A stretch of 64,000 bases of DNA from JAWKSY01 sp041402125 (GTDB taxonomy: Bacteria > Planctomycetota > GCA-002687715 > DRQF01): assembly GCA_041402125.1 (NCBI GenBank), contig JAWKSY010000002.1:310001-374000 (forward strand), written 5' to 3'. The notes below the pieces were generated by a model. The model did not search any database and was not told the origin of the DNA. It saw only the letters and a program-made list of their open reading frames with translations. A program made the position numbers and the translations under genes. Positions 16,779-25,598 of the stretch are shown piece by piece; the first letter of the stretch is position 1, and each line of letters begins with the position of its first letter.

Positions 16779-18506
16779 ATGCAGCGCTCCGTCCTCCTTC
16801 TCGCCTCGCTCCTCGTCCTCGCCGCGATCGCGGCGTCCCAGGGCCTCCGCGTCGTCGACCCCGATGCGGCGGGTGAGGTCTCGGCGCGCGAGGCCGTCGA
16901 GGCCTTCCTCGCCGACCGCGCCCTTCTCGGGCGACGGCACCTCGACGCACTGTCGCCGGCCGGCCGCGAGGCGCGTCGCGAGCGCTGGCGTGCCGCGCTC
17001 GGCGGATCCGAGGCCGTGCCCTTCGAGGCGCTGTCGGCGACGGCGCGGATCGATCGCATCCTCCTCGAGAACCGGCTGCGCCGTGAGCTCGAGGAGCTCG
17101 ATCGCGAGGAGTCCCGGGAGGCCGAGGTCGCGGATCTCGTCGGGGCGGTGGCGCCCATCGTCGCGCTCGAGGAGGCCCGGCGCCGCTTCGAGTTCGCGCC
17201 GGCGAAGGAGATCGCGGCGACCTTCGCCGAGGTCGCCCGCGCGCTGGTCGAGTCGCGACGGGCGCTCGACGCGGGGGAGTTCGACCGCTTCGACGCGGTG
17301 CGCGCGCGCCGCGCGGCCAACGGGCTCCGGCGCGTCGCGTCCTACCTGCGCGACTTCCGTCGCTTCCGCGACGGCTACGATCCCGAGTTCGGCTGGTGGA
17401 CGAAGGAGCCGGCGGGGAAGCTCGAGTCCGAGCTGCGCGGCTACTTCGAGGCGATCGAGTCGCGACTCGTCGCGGCCCGCTCCGGAGGCGACGCGACGCT
17501 CGTGGGTGAGCCGATCGGGGTGGAGGCCCTCCGGAGCGAGCTGGCGTTCGAGTACATCCCCTACGAGCCGAAGCGGCTGATCGCGCTGGCCGAGCGCGAG
17601 TTCGCCTGGTGCGACGCCGAGATGGCGAAGGCGGCGGCCGAGCTCGGCTTCGAGGACTGGCGCGAGGCCCAGGCGCACGTGAAGTCGCTCGCCGTCCCGC
17701 CGGGGAAGCAGCCCGAGCTCATCCGGGACCTCGCGAACGAGGCCGTCGCCTTCCTCGAGGCCCGCGATCTCATCACGATCCCGCCGCTCGCGAAGGAGGG
17801 CTGGCGGATGACGATGCTCTCCCCGGCCGCGCAGCGCGTGAGTCCCTACTTCCTCGGCGGCGAGGTCATCCAGGTCGCGTACCCGACGGATGCCATGAGC
17901 CACGAGGAGAAGCTCATGGCGATGCGCAGCAACAACCCGCACTTCTCGCGGGCGACCGTCCAGCACGAGCTGATCCCGGGACATCACCTGCAGGGCTACA
18001 TGGAGGAGCGGCACCGTCCCTACCGGCGGGCCTTCGCGACGCCCTTCTGGATCGAGGGCTGGGCCCTCTACTGGGAGATGCGACTCTGGGATCTCGACTT
18101 CCCGCGCGGCCCCGAGGATCGCATCGGGATGCTCTTCTGGCGGAAGCACCGCTGCGCCCGGATCATCTTCTCGCTCGGATTCCACTCGGGGACGATGACG
18201 CCGAGGGAGTGCGTGGACTTCCTCGTCGATCGCGTCGGGCACGAGCGCTCCGCGGCCGAGGCGGAGGTGCGACGCTCGATCGGCGGCGACTACTCGCCGC
18301 TCTACCAGGCCGCGTACATGCTGGGCGGCCTGCAGATCCGCGCTCTCCGTCGCGAGACGGTCGAGGAGCGGGGCGCGAACGAGCGCCGCTTCCACGACGA
18401 GATCCTGCGCAACAACGCGATGCCGATCGAGTTCGTGCGCGCGCAGCTCGCCGGCACGCCGCTCGAGCGCGGTCACCGCGCGAGCTGGCGCTTCGACGGG
18501 CGCTGA
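16779..18506 (+). CDS. DUF885 metallopeptidase-like protein
   Basis: A 575-residue protein with a signal peptide (residues 1-20). 'HELIPGHHLQGYMEE' (about residue 400) is the DUF885 signature, an HExxGHH zinc-site variant, and 'FWIEGWALYWE' provides a further acidic ligand region. 'RVSPYFLGGEVIQVAYP' and 'LYQAAYMLGGLQI' are also typical. DUF885 proteins are predicted zinc peptidases. Divergent from the DUF1549 gene; convergent with the NHL gene at 18516, with 9 bases between. Confidence 0.88.
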   Translation: MQRSVLLLASLLVLAAIAASQGLRVVDPDAAGEVSAREAVEAFLADRALLGRRHLDALSPAGREARRERWRAALGGSEAVPFEALSATARIDRILLENRLRRELEELDREESREAEVADLVGAVAPIVALEEARRRFEFAPAKEIAATFAEVARALVESRRALDAGEFDRFDAVRARRAANGLRRVASYLRDFRRFRDGYDPEFGWWTKEPAGKLESELRGYFEAIESRLVAARSGGDATLVGEPIGVEALRSELAFEYIPYEPKRLIALAEREFAWCDAEMAKAAAELGFEDWREAQAHVKSLAVPPGKQPELIRDLANEAVAFLEARDLITIPPLAKEGWRMTMLSPAAQRVSPYFLGGEVIQVAYPTDAMSHEEKLMAMRSNNPHFSRATVQHELIPGHHLQGYMEERHRPYRRAFATPFWIEGWALYWEMRLWDLDFPRGPEDRIGMLFWRKHRCARIIFSLGFHSGTMTPRECVDFLVDRVGHERSAAEAEVRRSIGGDYSPLYQAAYMLGGLQIRALRRETVEERGANERRFHDEILRNNAMPIEFVRAQLAGTPLERGHRASWRFDGR

Positions 18507-18515
18507 CGGCGGCGG

Positions 18516-19505
18516 TCAGGGGAGGCGGCGAAGACGCGTGACGCGGCCCTGACGCAGCCAGTCCATGACGTAAAGGTCGCCGCGCGCGTCCCAGGCCGCG
18601 CCGTGGGGCGAGACGAAGACGCCGGGGCGCCAGTCCTCGCGCGGGACGCCGTTCTGCGCGCGTTGCTCGGAGTCGGGGTTGTCGCCGAGCTGCGTCACGA
18701 GTCGGTTCTCGCGATCGAGGATCGTCACCCGCCCGGCGAGATCCGCCACCACGAGGTCGTCGCCGTGGAAGGCGACCGAGCAGGGGCGGCGCAGCATGCC
18801 CTCGGTGACCGAGACGAGCGCGCCGTCGAGGCCGAAGGTCTGCAGGCGGTGGTTCTCGCGATCGGCGACGACGAGGCGAGGCTCGGGGCCGCGGAGATCC
18901 AGCCCCAGGCCGTGGGGCGTGCGGAACTGGCCGGGGGCGGCGCCGGCCGTGCCCAGGACCCGGATCCAGCGCCGGTCGGCGCCGAACTCGTGGACGACCG
19001 ACTTGCCGTAGCCGTCGGCCACGAAGAGGTGTCCGTTCGGGGCGACGGCGACCGAGGTGGGACGGAACTCCTCCGGCGAACGGTAGAGGCCGGACTCCAT
19101 CGGGCAGCCCAGGATCCAGAGGACGAGGCCGTCGGGCGTGGCCTTGGCGACCTCGTGGCGACCGGTGTGCGTGAAGTAGAGGAACTCGAAGCCGCCCTCC
19201 TCGGCGAGGAACATCCCGTGGACGTTGCCGCGGAAGTCCGCGCCCCAGCTCCGCGCGATCGCGCCGTCCGCGCCGACGACGCAGAAGGCCCGCTCGGTGT
19301 CGGTGTTGAAGATGCCGCGGCCGTCGCGCGTGAAGATGATCGCGCCGTGCGTGTTGCCGAGCTCGCCGCCGTCCGGGAGGCGTCCCCAGCCCTCGGTCCA
19401 CTCGTAGCGGTGGGCGCCCTCGCCGAGGCGGGGGGCCTGGGCGTGTGCGGTCGGGAGGACGAGGGCGAGGAGGGCCGCGAGGGCGAGGGAGCGCAGATCG
19501 GTCAC
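18516..19505 (-). CDS. Exported NHL-repeat beta-propeller protein
   Basis: A 329-residue product with a signal peptide (…LVLPTAHAQA). NHL-type repeats include 'FRPTSVAVAPNGHLFVADGYGKSVVHEF', 'GQFRTPHGLGLD', 'LVVADRENHRLQTF', 'RPCSVAFHGDDLVVADL' and 'VSPHGAAWDARGDLYVMDW'. They indicate a six-bladed propeller, the fold of peptidyl-alpha-hydroxyglycine lyase. The catalytic Tyr/Arg/His set of true lyases cannot be confirmed by eye, so this is best left as an exported NHL protein. Confidence 0.8.
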   Translation of the reverse strand: MTDLRSLALAALLALVLPTAHAQAPRLGEGAHRYEWTEGWGRLPDGGELGNTHGAIIFTRDGRGIFNTDTERAFCVVGADGAIARSWGADFRGNVHGMFLAEEGGFEFLYFTHTGRHEVAKATPDGLVLWILGCPMESGLYRSPEEFRPTSVAVAPNGHLFVADGYGKSVVHEFGADRRWIRVLGTAGAAPGQFRTPHGLGLDLRGPEPRLVVADRENHRLQTFGLDGALVSVTEGMLRRPCSVAFHGDDLVVADLAGRVTILDRENRLVTQLGDNPDSEQRAQNGVPREDWRPGVFVSPHGAAWDARGDLYVMDWLRQGRVTRLRRLP

Positions 19506-19572
19506 GTCGGGTCTCCGGTTCGAGGCGCGACCATCCTGCCCGGTCGGTGCGGCCGCGGGAAGAGGGCGCGCA

Positions 19573-20409
19573 TCAGCGCTGGACGGCGGGAACCCAGGCC
19601 GTCGTGCGGCCGCCGATCTCGAGGTGCTCGATCTTCTCGCCCCGCGCCGTCCGGGCCTCCGCGTCGCGGCCCCAGCGGTGGTGGAAGAGCCAGGTGCGGG
19701 GGAGGCGATCCTTGTCGGCGTTGGCGTCGACCGCGCGCGTGATCACGTCCCGGAGCACGCGACCGAGCCGTCGCGCCTCGGCGTCCGTGAGCTCGCAGGC
19801 GCGTCGACGGGGATCGATCCGGGCCTGGTAGAGGACCTCGTCGGCGATCCAGTTCCCGACGCCGGCGCAGAAGGACTGATCGAGGAGCACCGACTTCAGG
19901 ACGCCCCGGCGGGCGCGAAGCCGCCGCGAGAAGTCCGACGGCTCGGGCATGGCGACGAGGGGATCGAAGCCGAGTCGCGAGATCGGCGCGCTCCCGAGCG
20001 GATCGTCGCGGAGGAGGATCCGTCCGAGCCGGCGGGCGTTCGTCATCACGAGCTCGCCGCCGTCCTCGAACTCGAGTCGGATCTTCCAGAAGCGGGGCGG
20101 CCAGTCCGGATCCGCCTCGCGCGGTCCCGTCGCGAGGCGCAGGTGCTCGCCGCCGGGAACGACGAAGGCGCCGGTCATGCCGAAGTGGAAAAGAGGGTGG
20201 GGCGGCGCGTCCATCTCGAACCAGAGCTGCTTGCCGCGTCGTCGCACCGCGACGACGCGACGCCCCTCGAGCGCGCGACGGAATCGCGCCGGAGACACCT
20301 TCTGGTATACGATGGCGTCGTCGGCGCAGCGGACGCGCGCGATGCGGCGGCCCGCCGCCACGGATTCGGCGAGTCGTCGGCCGCGTTCGACCTCGGGGAG
20401 CTCGGGCAT
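19573..20409 (-). CDS. Fpg/Nei-type DNA glycosylase, zinc-less
   Basis: A 278-residue base-excision-repair glycosylase/AP lyase. The N-terminus MPELPEVE carries the catalytic Pro2 and Glu3, 'RRGKQLWFEM' (about 57) holds the beta-hairpin lysine, and 'CAGVGNWIADEVLYQARIDP' is the helix-two-turn-helix. At the C-terminus, where bacterial Fpg has a four-cysteine zinc finger, no cysteine is present; it instead ends EKIEHLEIGGRTTAWVPAVQR. This resembles the zinc-less finger of plant and fungal FPG proteins and NEIL1. The substrate is probably oxidised purines or pyrimidines. Its ATG overlaps that of the divergent gene at 20408. Confidence 0.9.
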   Translation of the reverse strand: MPELPEVERGRRLAESVAAGRRIARVRCADDAIVYQKVSPARFRRALEGRRVVAVRRRGKQLWFEMDAPPHPLFHFGMTGAFVVPGGEHLRLATGPREADPDWPPRFWKIRLEFEDGGELVMTNARRLGRILLRDDPLGSAPISRLGFDPLVAMPEPSDFSRRLRARRGVLKSVLLDQSFCAGVGNWIADEVLYQARIDPRRRACELTDAEARRLGRVLRDVITRAVDANADKDRLPRTWLFHHRWGRDAEARTARGEKIEHLEIGGRTTAWVPAVQR

Positions 20410-21358
20410 GCGGAACTCTGTCAGCCGGGGACGGGCGCGACAAGCACTCGCGCGGTGCCGCTCGCTCGTGCTGTTCGTCCTGATCCTCCTCGGCGCGTCC
20501 TGCCGCCCGGAGCGGGCCGACCACGCCGCGGCGCCGGCCGAGGGTCCGACCCGCGTCGAGATCGCGGCCGTTCCCGCCTCCCGCGCCGACCTCGCTCGCT
20601 GGCGGGACGAGCTCGATCCCCGGGGTCTCCCCTCGGGCCCCGTCGTCTTCCGGACCCGCGAGGGCCGCGAGCAGCGCGGAACGCTGCGCCCGGCCGACGG
20701 GGACTTCCTCCACCTCTGGACGGAGGGGAGGCAGGACGAGTTCCTCTCCGTCGGCGGTCCCAGTCGCGATGGCCGCTACCTCGCCTTCGGCGTCCGCGAC
20801 GCCGACGGGGGCGGACACCGGATCGTCCTCGCCGAGCGCGGCGAGGGAGCGGAGAACGCGACCTGGACCGAGGTCGCCCGCGCCGAGGCGCCGGTCGACT
20901 TCGCGGACTGGCCGGCGGTGTCGGATGACGGTCGGTCGATCTTCGTCTGGTGCGTCGACGAGCTGCGTCGCTATCGCCGCCGCGGCGCCGTCCTCGAGCC
21001 CGAGGCCCTGAGTCGCGGCATGGTGAAGTACTGGCCGGCGGTCTCCGCCGACGGCGAGCACTGGGCGGCCCGGGCGGTGAGCCTGGAGGAACGGAAGGGA
21101 ACCGCGACCACGCTCGTCGTCGACGGGGAGACGGTCCACACGGGTTTCAAGGTGAAGGTCCCCCGCTTCGCGCCCCGCGGCTCGCTCTGGGCCGCTCCCG
21201 CGCGCCGGGACGGAAAGGCCTGGCTCCTCGCGGCCGGGATCGAGCCGCTGGGTCCCTACGAGGAGATCGAGGCGCTCTCCCCGGACGCGGCGTCGGGAGG
21301 ACTGCGGGCGCGCATCCGCGTCGACGGGGAGATCCGCGAGGTCCATCTCGTCCGCTGA
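20408..21358 (+). CDS. Putative lipoprotein with beta-propeller-like repeats
   Basis: About 316 residues from ATG 20408, with GGGGAG 7 bases upstream; a GTG at 20468 would leave a shorter signal. The leader ends in LILLGASC, a lipobox with Cys about residue 32. The mature part has TolB/WD40-like phrases ('PSRDGRYLAFGVRDADGGGHRIVLAE', 'WPAVSDDGRSIFVWCVDELRRY', 'WPAVSADGEHWAARAV'), pointing to a partial beta-propeller. No enzyme motif. It shares its start region with the divergent glycosylase gene, so any promoter would sit inside that gene. Confidence 0.7.
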   Translation: MRNSVSRGRARQALARCRSLVLFVLILLGASCRPERADHAAAPAEGPTRVEIAAVPASRADLARWRDELDPRGLPSGPVVFRTREGREQRGTLRPADGDFLHLWTEGRQDEFLSVGGPSRDGRYLAFGVRDADGGGHRIVLAERGEGAENATWTEVARAEAPVDFADWPAVSDDGRSIFVWCVDELRRYRRRGAVLEPEALSRGMVKYWPAVSADGEHWAARAVSLEERKGTATTLVVDGETVHTGFKVKVPRFAPRGSLWAAPARRDGKAWLLAAGIEPLGPYEEIEALSPDAASGGLRARIRVDGEIREVHLVR

Positions 21359-21448
21359 CCGTCCGGCCGGGCTCGTCTCCGTCCGGATCGAGCGATACCC
21401 TGGTCTCGCGGCCGCCCGGCGGCCCGGCGAGAGGGGGGCGAGCCCGAG

Positions 21449-22603
21449 ATGACGGTCCGGATCCTGTTGCTCATCGTCGCGACCCTGGGCACGGGCTGCG
21501 TCAACAACCGCACGACCGCCCCCGATCTCGAGGCCTGCCGCGAGGCCGAGGCCGAGGCGGGGCGGATGAAGGAGCGGATGCAGCAGAAGCTGCTCCGCCT
21601 CGCCCAGCGCCGACCGGACCGCCTCGAGGTGCTGCTGCTCTCGGGCGGCGGACGCAACGGCGCCTGGGGCGCCGGCGTCCTCGAGGGCTGGCGGCGGCAT
21701 CCCGACCATCCCCGTCCCGCGCGCTTCGACCTCGTCACCGGCGTGAGCACCGGCGCCCTGATGGCGACCTTCGCCTTCCTCGGCGATCGCGAGCTGCCCT
21801 GCGGCGAGGACGGCGCGCTCCTCCCGGCCGACGAGGCGCTCCGTCTCGCCTACACGACGACGACCCGCGAGGACGTCCTCTACTCGCGATTCCTCCCGAA
21901 CGCGTTGCTCTTCGGCGACGCGCTCAACGACGCCGAACCCCTCGAGCGCCTGCTCGAGCGCTACCTGCCCGACGCCGTCATCGATCTCGTCGCGGAGGAG
22001 GGGGAGTCCGGACGCCAGCTCTTCGTGGGGACGACCAACCTCGACTGCGGCCGCTTCGCGATCTGGGACATGGTCGAGCTCGCGCGCGAACGCCGCTACG
22101 ACACCTACCGGACCGTCGTCCGCGCCTCGGCCGCGGTTCCGCTGGTCTTCCCGCCGGTCGAGATCGACGGCTTCCTCCACGCGGACGGAGGGATCCGCAA
22201 GCAGCTCTTCGTGCGCGACGTCTTCGAGCCCTTCTGCCGGACGCTCCTCGAGCGCGAGGACGGGCGTCCCCGTCCGCGGCTCGTGATCAATGTCCTCGTC
22301 AACGGGCCGATCGGAGTCCCCTCCGAGGTCGTGCGCGCGTCGATCGCGGACGTCGCCGAGCGCGCGCTCGTCATCCTCCTCGACGAGGCGCTGATCGACG
22401 ACCTCGCGCTGGTGTCGCGGGCGACCGAGAACGTGGGGGCGGAGTTCCGCCTCGCCTACCTGCCCGACGAGGACGTCCCGCCCGGTCTCGTGACCGACTT
22501 CGACCCCGAGGTCATGCGTTCGCTCCACGCCCTGGGCGCGGCCTGGGCCGCGAGTCGCGAGTGGCTCGAGGAGCCGCCGTCCCTCGGTTCCGTCGGTCGC
22601 TGA
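21449..22603 (+). CDS. Patatin-like phospholipase, lipoprotein
   Basis: A 384-residue protein. The first 17 residues end in LGTGC, a lipobox. 'LLLSGGGRNGAWGAGVLEG' (about 62-80) is the oxyanion-hole glycine motif, 'LVTGVSTGALMA' holds the GxSxG nucleophile Ser, and 'GFLHADGGIRK' gives the Asp of the Ser-Asp dyad. Patatin enzymes hydrolyse acyl chains of lipids. The lipid anchor suggests an envelope location. It converges on the small membrane-protein gene at 22619. Confidence 0.9.
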   Translation: MTVRILLLIVATLGTGCVNNRTTAPDLEACREAEAEAGRMKERMQQKLLRLAQRRPDRLEVLLLSGGGRNGAWGAGVLEGWRRHPDHPRPARFDLVTGVSTGALMATFAFLGDRELPCGEDGALLPADEALRLAYTTTTREDVLYSRFLPNALLFGDALNDAEPLERLLERYLPDAVIDLVAEEGESGRQLFVGTTNLDCGRFAIWDMVELARERRYDTYRTVVRASAAVPLVFPPVEIDGFLHADGGIRKQLFVRDVFEPFCRTLLEREDGRPRPRLVINVLVNGPIGVPSEVVRASIADVAERALVILLDEALIDDLALVSRATENVGAEFRLAYLPDEDVPPGLVTDFDPEVMRSLHALGAAWAASREWLEEPPSLGSVGR

Positions 22604-22618
22604 CCGCGGGCGGACGCT

Positions 22619-23179
22619 TTACTTCGAGGACGCGGGCGCGCCCGTGCCCTCGAGCTGCCCGAGGATCCGCGTCACGAACTTCTCCGAGTAGCCGGCGACG
22701 AAGCACCAGATCAGGAGCTTCCCCACGTCGCGCGTCGTCTCGGGGCGCAGCGCGACGAAGGTCCGCAGGGAAGGGGACACGCCTTCCTGCTCCGGCTGGT
22801 TGAAGCTGGGGAAGAGGTTCGAGGTGACGAAGCCGCGTCCTCCCTCGCCCGAGAGGACCCCGGACATGAACAGCAGGTAGGTGACGGTCGCCATGAGGCT
22901 GCCGAACATGAGCGCGATCCCGAGCGTCAGGTGCGTGCGGGCGATGTCCTCGACCAGGGTGGGCGACTGCTTGAGTCGCCGGCCGAGCGCGATCGCGGCG
23001 CCCAGGCCGCCGCAGAGGAAGGCGAACCAGAACGAGCCGATCGAGTAGCCCCCGCCCCGGTAGGACTCGATGAGGTAGCCGACGATCACGAGGACCAGTC
23101 CCGCCGCGACGAGCGCGGCCTGGGCGATGAGGAGCCTCTTCAGTGCGGTGTCGTGCGGGATGCGCTTCGCTTCGCTCAT
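22619..23179 (-). CDS. Multi-pass membrane protein of unknown function
   Basis: About 186 residues from ATG 23179, with GAAGG AAGGG just upstream. Hydrophobic segments at about residues 16-36, 46-62, 85-107 and 155-170 suggest three or four membrane helices; a soluble stretch of about 40 residues precedes the last. No family recognised. Alone between a patatin and an STN-type gene. Confidence 0.65.
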   Translation of the reverse strand: MSEAKRIPHDTALKRLLIAQAALVAAGLVLVIVGYLIESYRGGGYSIGSFWFAFLCGGLGAAIALGRRLKQSPTLVEDIARTHLTLGIALMFGSLMATVTYLLFMSGVLSGEGGRGFVTSNLFPSFNQPEQEGVSPSLRTFVALRPETTRDVGKLLIWCFVAGYSEKFVTRILGQLEGTGAPASSK

Positions 23180-23408
23180 GGTTCCCTTCCTTCTCGTGAC
23201 GCGCCTGGACCGGGGAACGTCGCCGCTCCCGGGACGTTCGATCCTGCCCGGGCGAGGCTCGCCGCGCGACGATCGGATCGGGTTGCGGACCGCAACGCGG
23301 AGCGCGGCCCGCCGAAAGCGCATGAATTCGAGCGGAAAAGCCGGACGTTCGCTTAACGTCGGGTTCCGCGGCGGCGTCCCGGAGGGACGAGCCCATGGAG
23401 GACGGACC

Positions 23409-24086
23409 ATGCGAACGATGACGATGATGGCGGCGCTCCTGCTCCTCGCGACGGGGGCGGTGGCGCAGACGATCGAGACGAAGACGGACGCCGACCGGCG
23501 TGCGCTGCGGGAGATGCGCAACCGTCTCCAGCGGCAGGTGATCTCCGTCGACTGGAAGGATCGCGAGCTCGGAGACGTCCTCCGGGAACTCCGCGCGACG
23601 CTCGGCCTGAACCTCGTGGTCGCCCGCGCCCTGCGCGAGTCGGCCGCCGACGCCGAGATCTCGCTCACGCTCGACGGCGTGACCGCCTGGGACCTGCTCG
23701 CGCTGCTCCAGGAGTCGCACGACCTCGGCTTCCGCATGGGAGGGCGTCTCCTCTGGGTCACGACGCGCGAGGATGCCGTGCGGCGCGCGATGGTGACCCG
23801 CGTCCGCGACGCGCGGATGCTGGGCTACCGCCCGCCGGACTTCCCGGGACCGCGGCTCGGCCTCGATCTCGGTCGTCCCTCCGATCGCGAGGAGGTCACG
23901 GTCGAGCCGCGCGAGCAGATCGATGCCGGCGAGATCGAGGAGCTCCTGAAGTCGATGACGGGGGAGAAGGAGTGGGAGATCGAGGGCGCCTCGCTGTCGA
24001 TCAGCGGCGGGCTCCTCATCGTGCGCCACACCGCGTCGATGCAGGCCAAGGTCTGGCGCGCCGCCGCCCGGCTCGAGACGCTCTGA
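23409..24086 (+). CDS. Exported protein with secretin/TonB short N-terminal-like domain
   Basis: About 225 residues from ATG 23409, with GGAGG upstream and a signal peptide (…LLATGAVAQ). Residues about 45-110 read 'VISVDWKDRELGDVLRELRATLGLNLVVA…LTLDGVTAWDLLALLQ', the STN/N0-type pattern found at the start of secretins and TonB receptors. The C-terminal part looks like a second such module with 'LKSMTGEKEWEIEGASLSISGGLLIVRH'. There is no secretin channel domain, so it may be a stand-alone periplasmic adaptor. A good terminator follows. Confidence 0.7.
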   Translation: MRTMTMMAALLLLATGAVAQTIETKTDADRRALREMRNRLQRQVISVDWKDRELGDVLRELRATLGLNLVVARALRESAADAEISLTLDGVTAWDLLALLQESHDLGFRMGGRLLWVTTREDAVRRAMVTRVRDARMLGYRPPDFPGPRLGLDLGRPSDREEVTVEPREQIDAGEIEELLKSMTGEKEWEIEGASLSISGGLLIVRHTASMQAKVWRAAARLETL

Positions 24087-24093
24087 CCCGCGC

Positions 24094-24131
24094 GGGGTCG
24101 GTCCCGGGCCGTTTCCGTCCGGACCGACCCC
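24094..24131 (+). terminator. Terminator-like stem after the STN gene
   Basis: GGGGTCGGTCC (24094-24104) pairs perfectly with GGACCGACCCC (24121-24131) across a 16-base loop, 8 bases after the stop at 24086. No T-run follows. Confidence 0.55.
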
Positions 24132-24346
24132 CGAGTTCGCCGGAACTCGCCTCGCCTTCACGTCGGCGACACGCGGGCCGACGATGATCCTGTCGAAGGC
24201 CGGAAGCCCGCGGCGCGAAGGAGCGGCGGGACGGTGCTTCGGAGCGACGCCGTGCCGCCCTGCACGACCCGAGCGAGTGCCCCTCGCCGACCCCTCCCGG
24301 GGCCGGCCTCGCCGTCGCCCCTCCTTCTCCTCCGAGAGAGTCCGAC

Positions 24347-25579
24347 ATGAACGCGTCCCCGTCCGTTCCGGCCGGAGTCCGGTCGCCGTCCGCCCCGAGG
24401 CGCCCCGGGCGCTGGCGACGGCTCGCCGCCTGGTTCATCGTCTTCGCCGTGCTCCCCCTGACCGCGACGACCTGCCCCCTGCCCCGGGGTCTGGTCGTCG
24501 CGCCCTATCTGCAGCGCGTCGGCACGCACGAGGCGACGCTCCTCTGGGAGACGCGCCACCCCGGCGACTCCCGCGTCGACTTCGGTCCGACGGCCGAGCT
24601 CGGTCTCACCGCGCGCGTGGACGAGTGGGCGGCGATCCACGAGGTCCGTCTGACCGGGCTCGCCCCGGACTCGGAGGTCTACTACCGCGTCTCGAGCCGG
24701 ACCCCCCTCGGTGAGGTCGAGAGCGAGATCCTGAGCTTCCGCACCGCGCCTGAGGACGACCGGCCCTTCAGCTTCGCGCTCGTCGGCGACACGCAGGATC
24801 AACCCGAGGTCTGGCGTCGGGTCGCGCGGCGGATCTTCGCCGAGCGACCGAGCTTCCTCGTCCACGCCGGCGACATCGTCGGCCACGGTCCGGTGAAGGA
24901 CGAGTGGACGGAGGAGTTCTTCGAGCCCGCGGGGGCGATGTTCTCGCACCTTCCCTTCTTCGCGGTCATCGGCAACCACGAGCAGGATGCGGGCTGGTTC
25001 TACCGCTACCTCGCGAATCCCGATCCCGAGTACCACTACTCCTTCCGCTGGAGCAGCGTCGAGTTCTTCATGCTCGACACGAATCGCCCGATCGGGCCCG
25101 AGACGCCGCAGTACCGCTGGCTCGACGGCGCGCTCGCGGCCTCCACGGCGCGATGGAAGATCGCCTGTCACCACCACCCGGTCTGGACCTCCGACGACGA
25201 CGACTACGGTGACACGCACCGGCATCCGGTGCCGCCGGGGGATCCCGACGCGCGCGCGCTGATCCCGCTCTACGAGAAGCACGGCGTCGACCTCGTGTTC
25301 TACGGGCACGTCCACGGCTACGAGCGCAGCCGACCGATCCGCGGCGATCACGTCGACGAGGACCACGGCGTGGTGTACCTGCAGTCGGGGGGTGGGGGCG
25401 GGCGGCTCGACCGCGTCGCGACCAGCCGACGCTGGCACGCGGCCAAGATCCGCTGCGACCACCACTTCGTCATGCTCGACGTGCAGCGCGACCGGATCGA
25501 GATCCGGGCGCACGACATCGAGGGCCGCCTCTTCGATCAGACCTCGATCGAGAAGGCGCCTCCGCTCGCGCGGGACTGA
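24347..25579 (+). CDS. Purple-acid-phosphatase-like metallophosphoesterase
   Basis: A 410-residue protein. A basic N-terminus is followed by a hydrophobic segment (about 28-42) and Cys, perhaps a lipoprotein or Tat-like signal. Residues about 50-135 form a fibronectin-type domain as in purple acid phosphatases ('VAPYLQRVGTHEATLLWET', 'VRLTGLAPDSEVYYRV'). The catalytic domain shows the metal-ligand series 'VGDTQD', 'VHAGDIVGHG', 'VIGNHEQD', 'ACHHHPVW' and 'YGHVHGYER'. It should hydrolyse phosphate esters outside the cytoplasm. Classical purple acid phosphatases have a Tyr ligand in GDxxY, not evident here. Confidence 0.88.
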   Translation: MNASPSVPAGVRSPSAPRRPGRWRRLAAWFIVFAVLPLTATTCPLPRGLVVAPYLQRVGTHEATLLWETRHPGDSRVDFGPTAELGLTARVDEWAAIHEVRLTGLAPDSEVYYRVSSRTPLGEVESEILSFRTAPEDDRPFSFALVGDTQDQPEVWRRVARRIFAERPSFLVHAGDIVGHGPVKDEWTEEFFEPAGAMFSHLPFFAVIGNHEQDAGWFYRYLANPDPEYHYSFRWSSVEFFMLDTNRPIGPETPQYRWLDGALAASTARWKIACHHHPVWTSDDDDYGDTHRHPVPPGDPDARALIPLYEKHGVDLVFYGHVHGYERSRPIRGDHVDEDHGVVYLQSGGGGGRLDRVATSRRWHAAKIRCDHHFVMLDVQRDRIEIRAHDIEGRLFDQTSIEKAPPLARD

Positions 25580-25598
25580 TCCGCTCCTTCGCGGGGGA

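Noticed and set aside
13587..18476. A 1,629-codon open frame on the minus strand
   Set aside because: Covers the DUF1549 gene in another frame and the DUF885 gene's antisense; no domain similarity. It is a product of high GC and codon bias.
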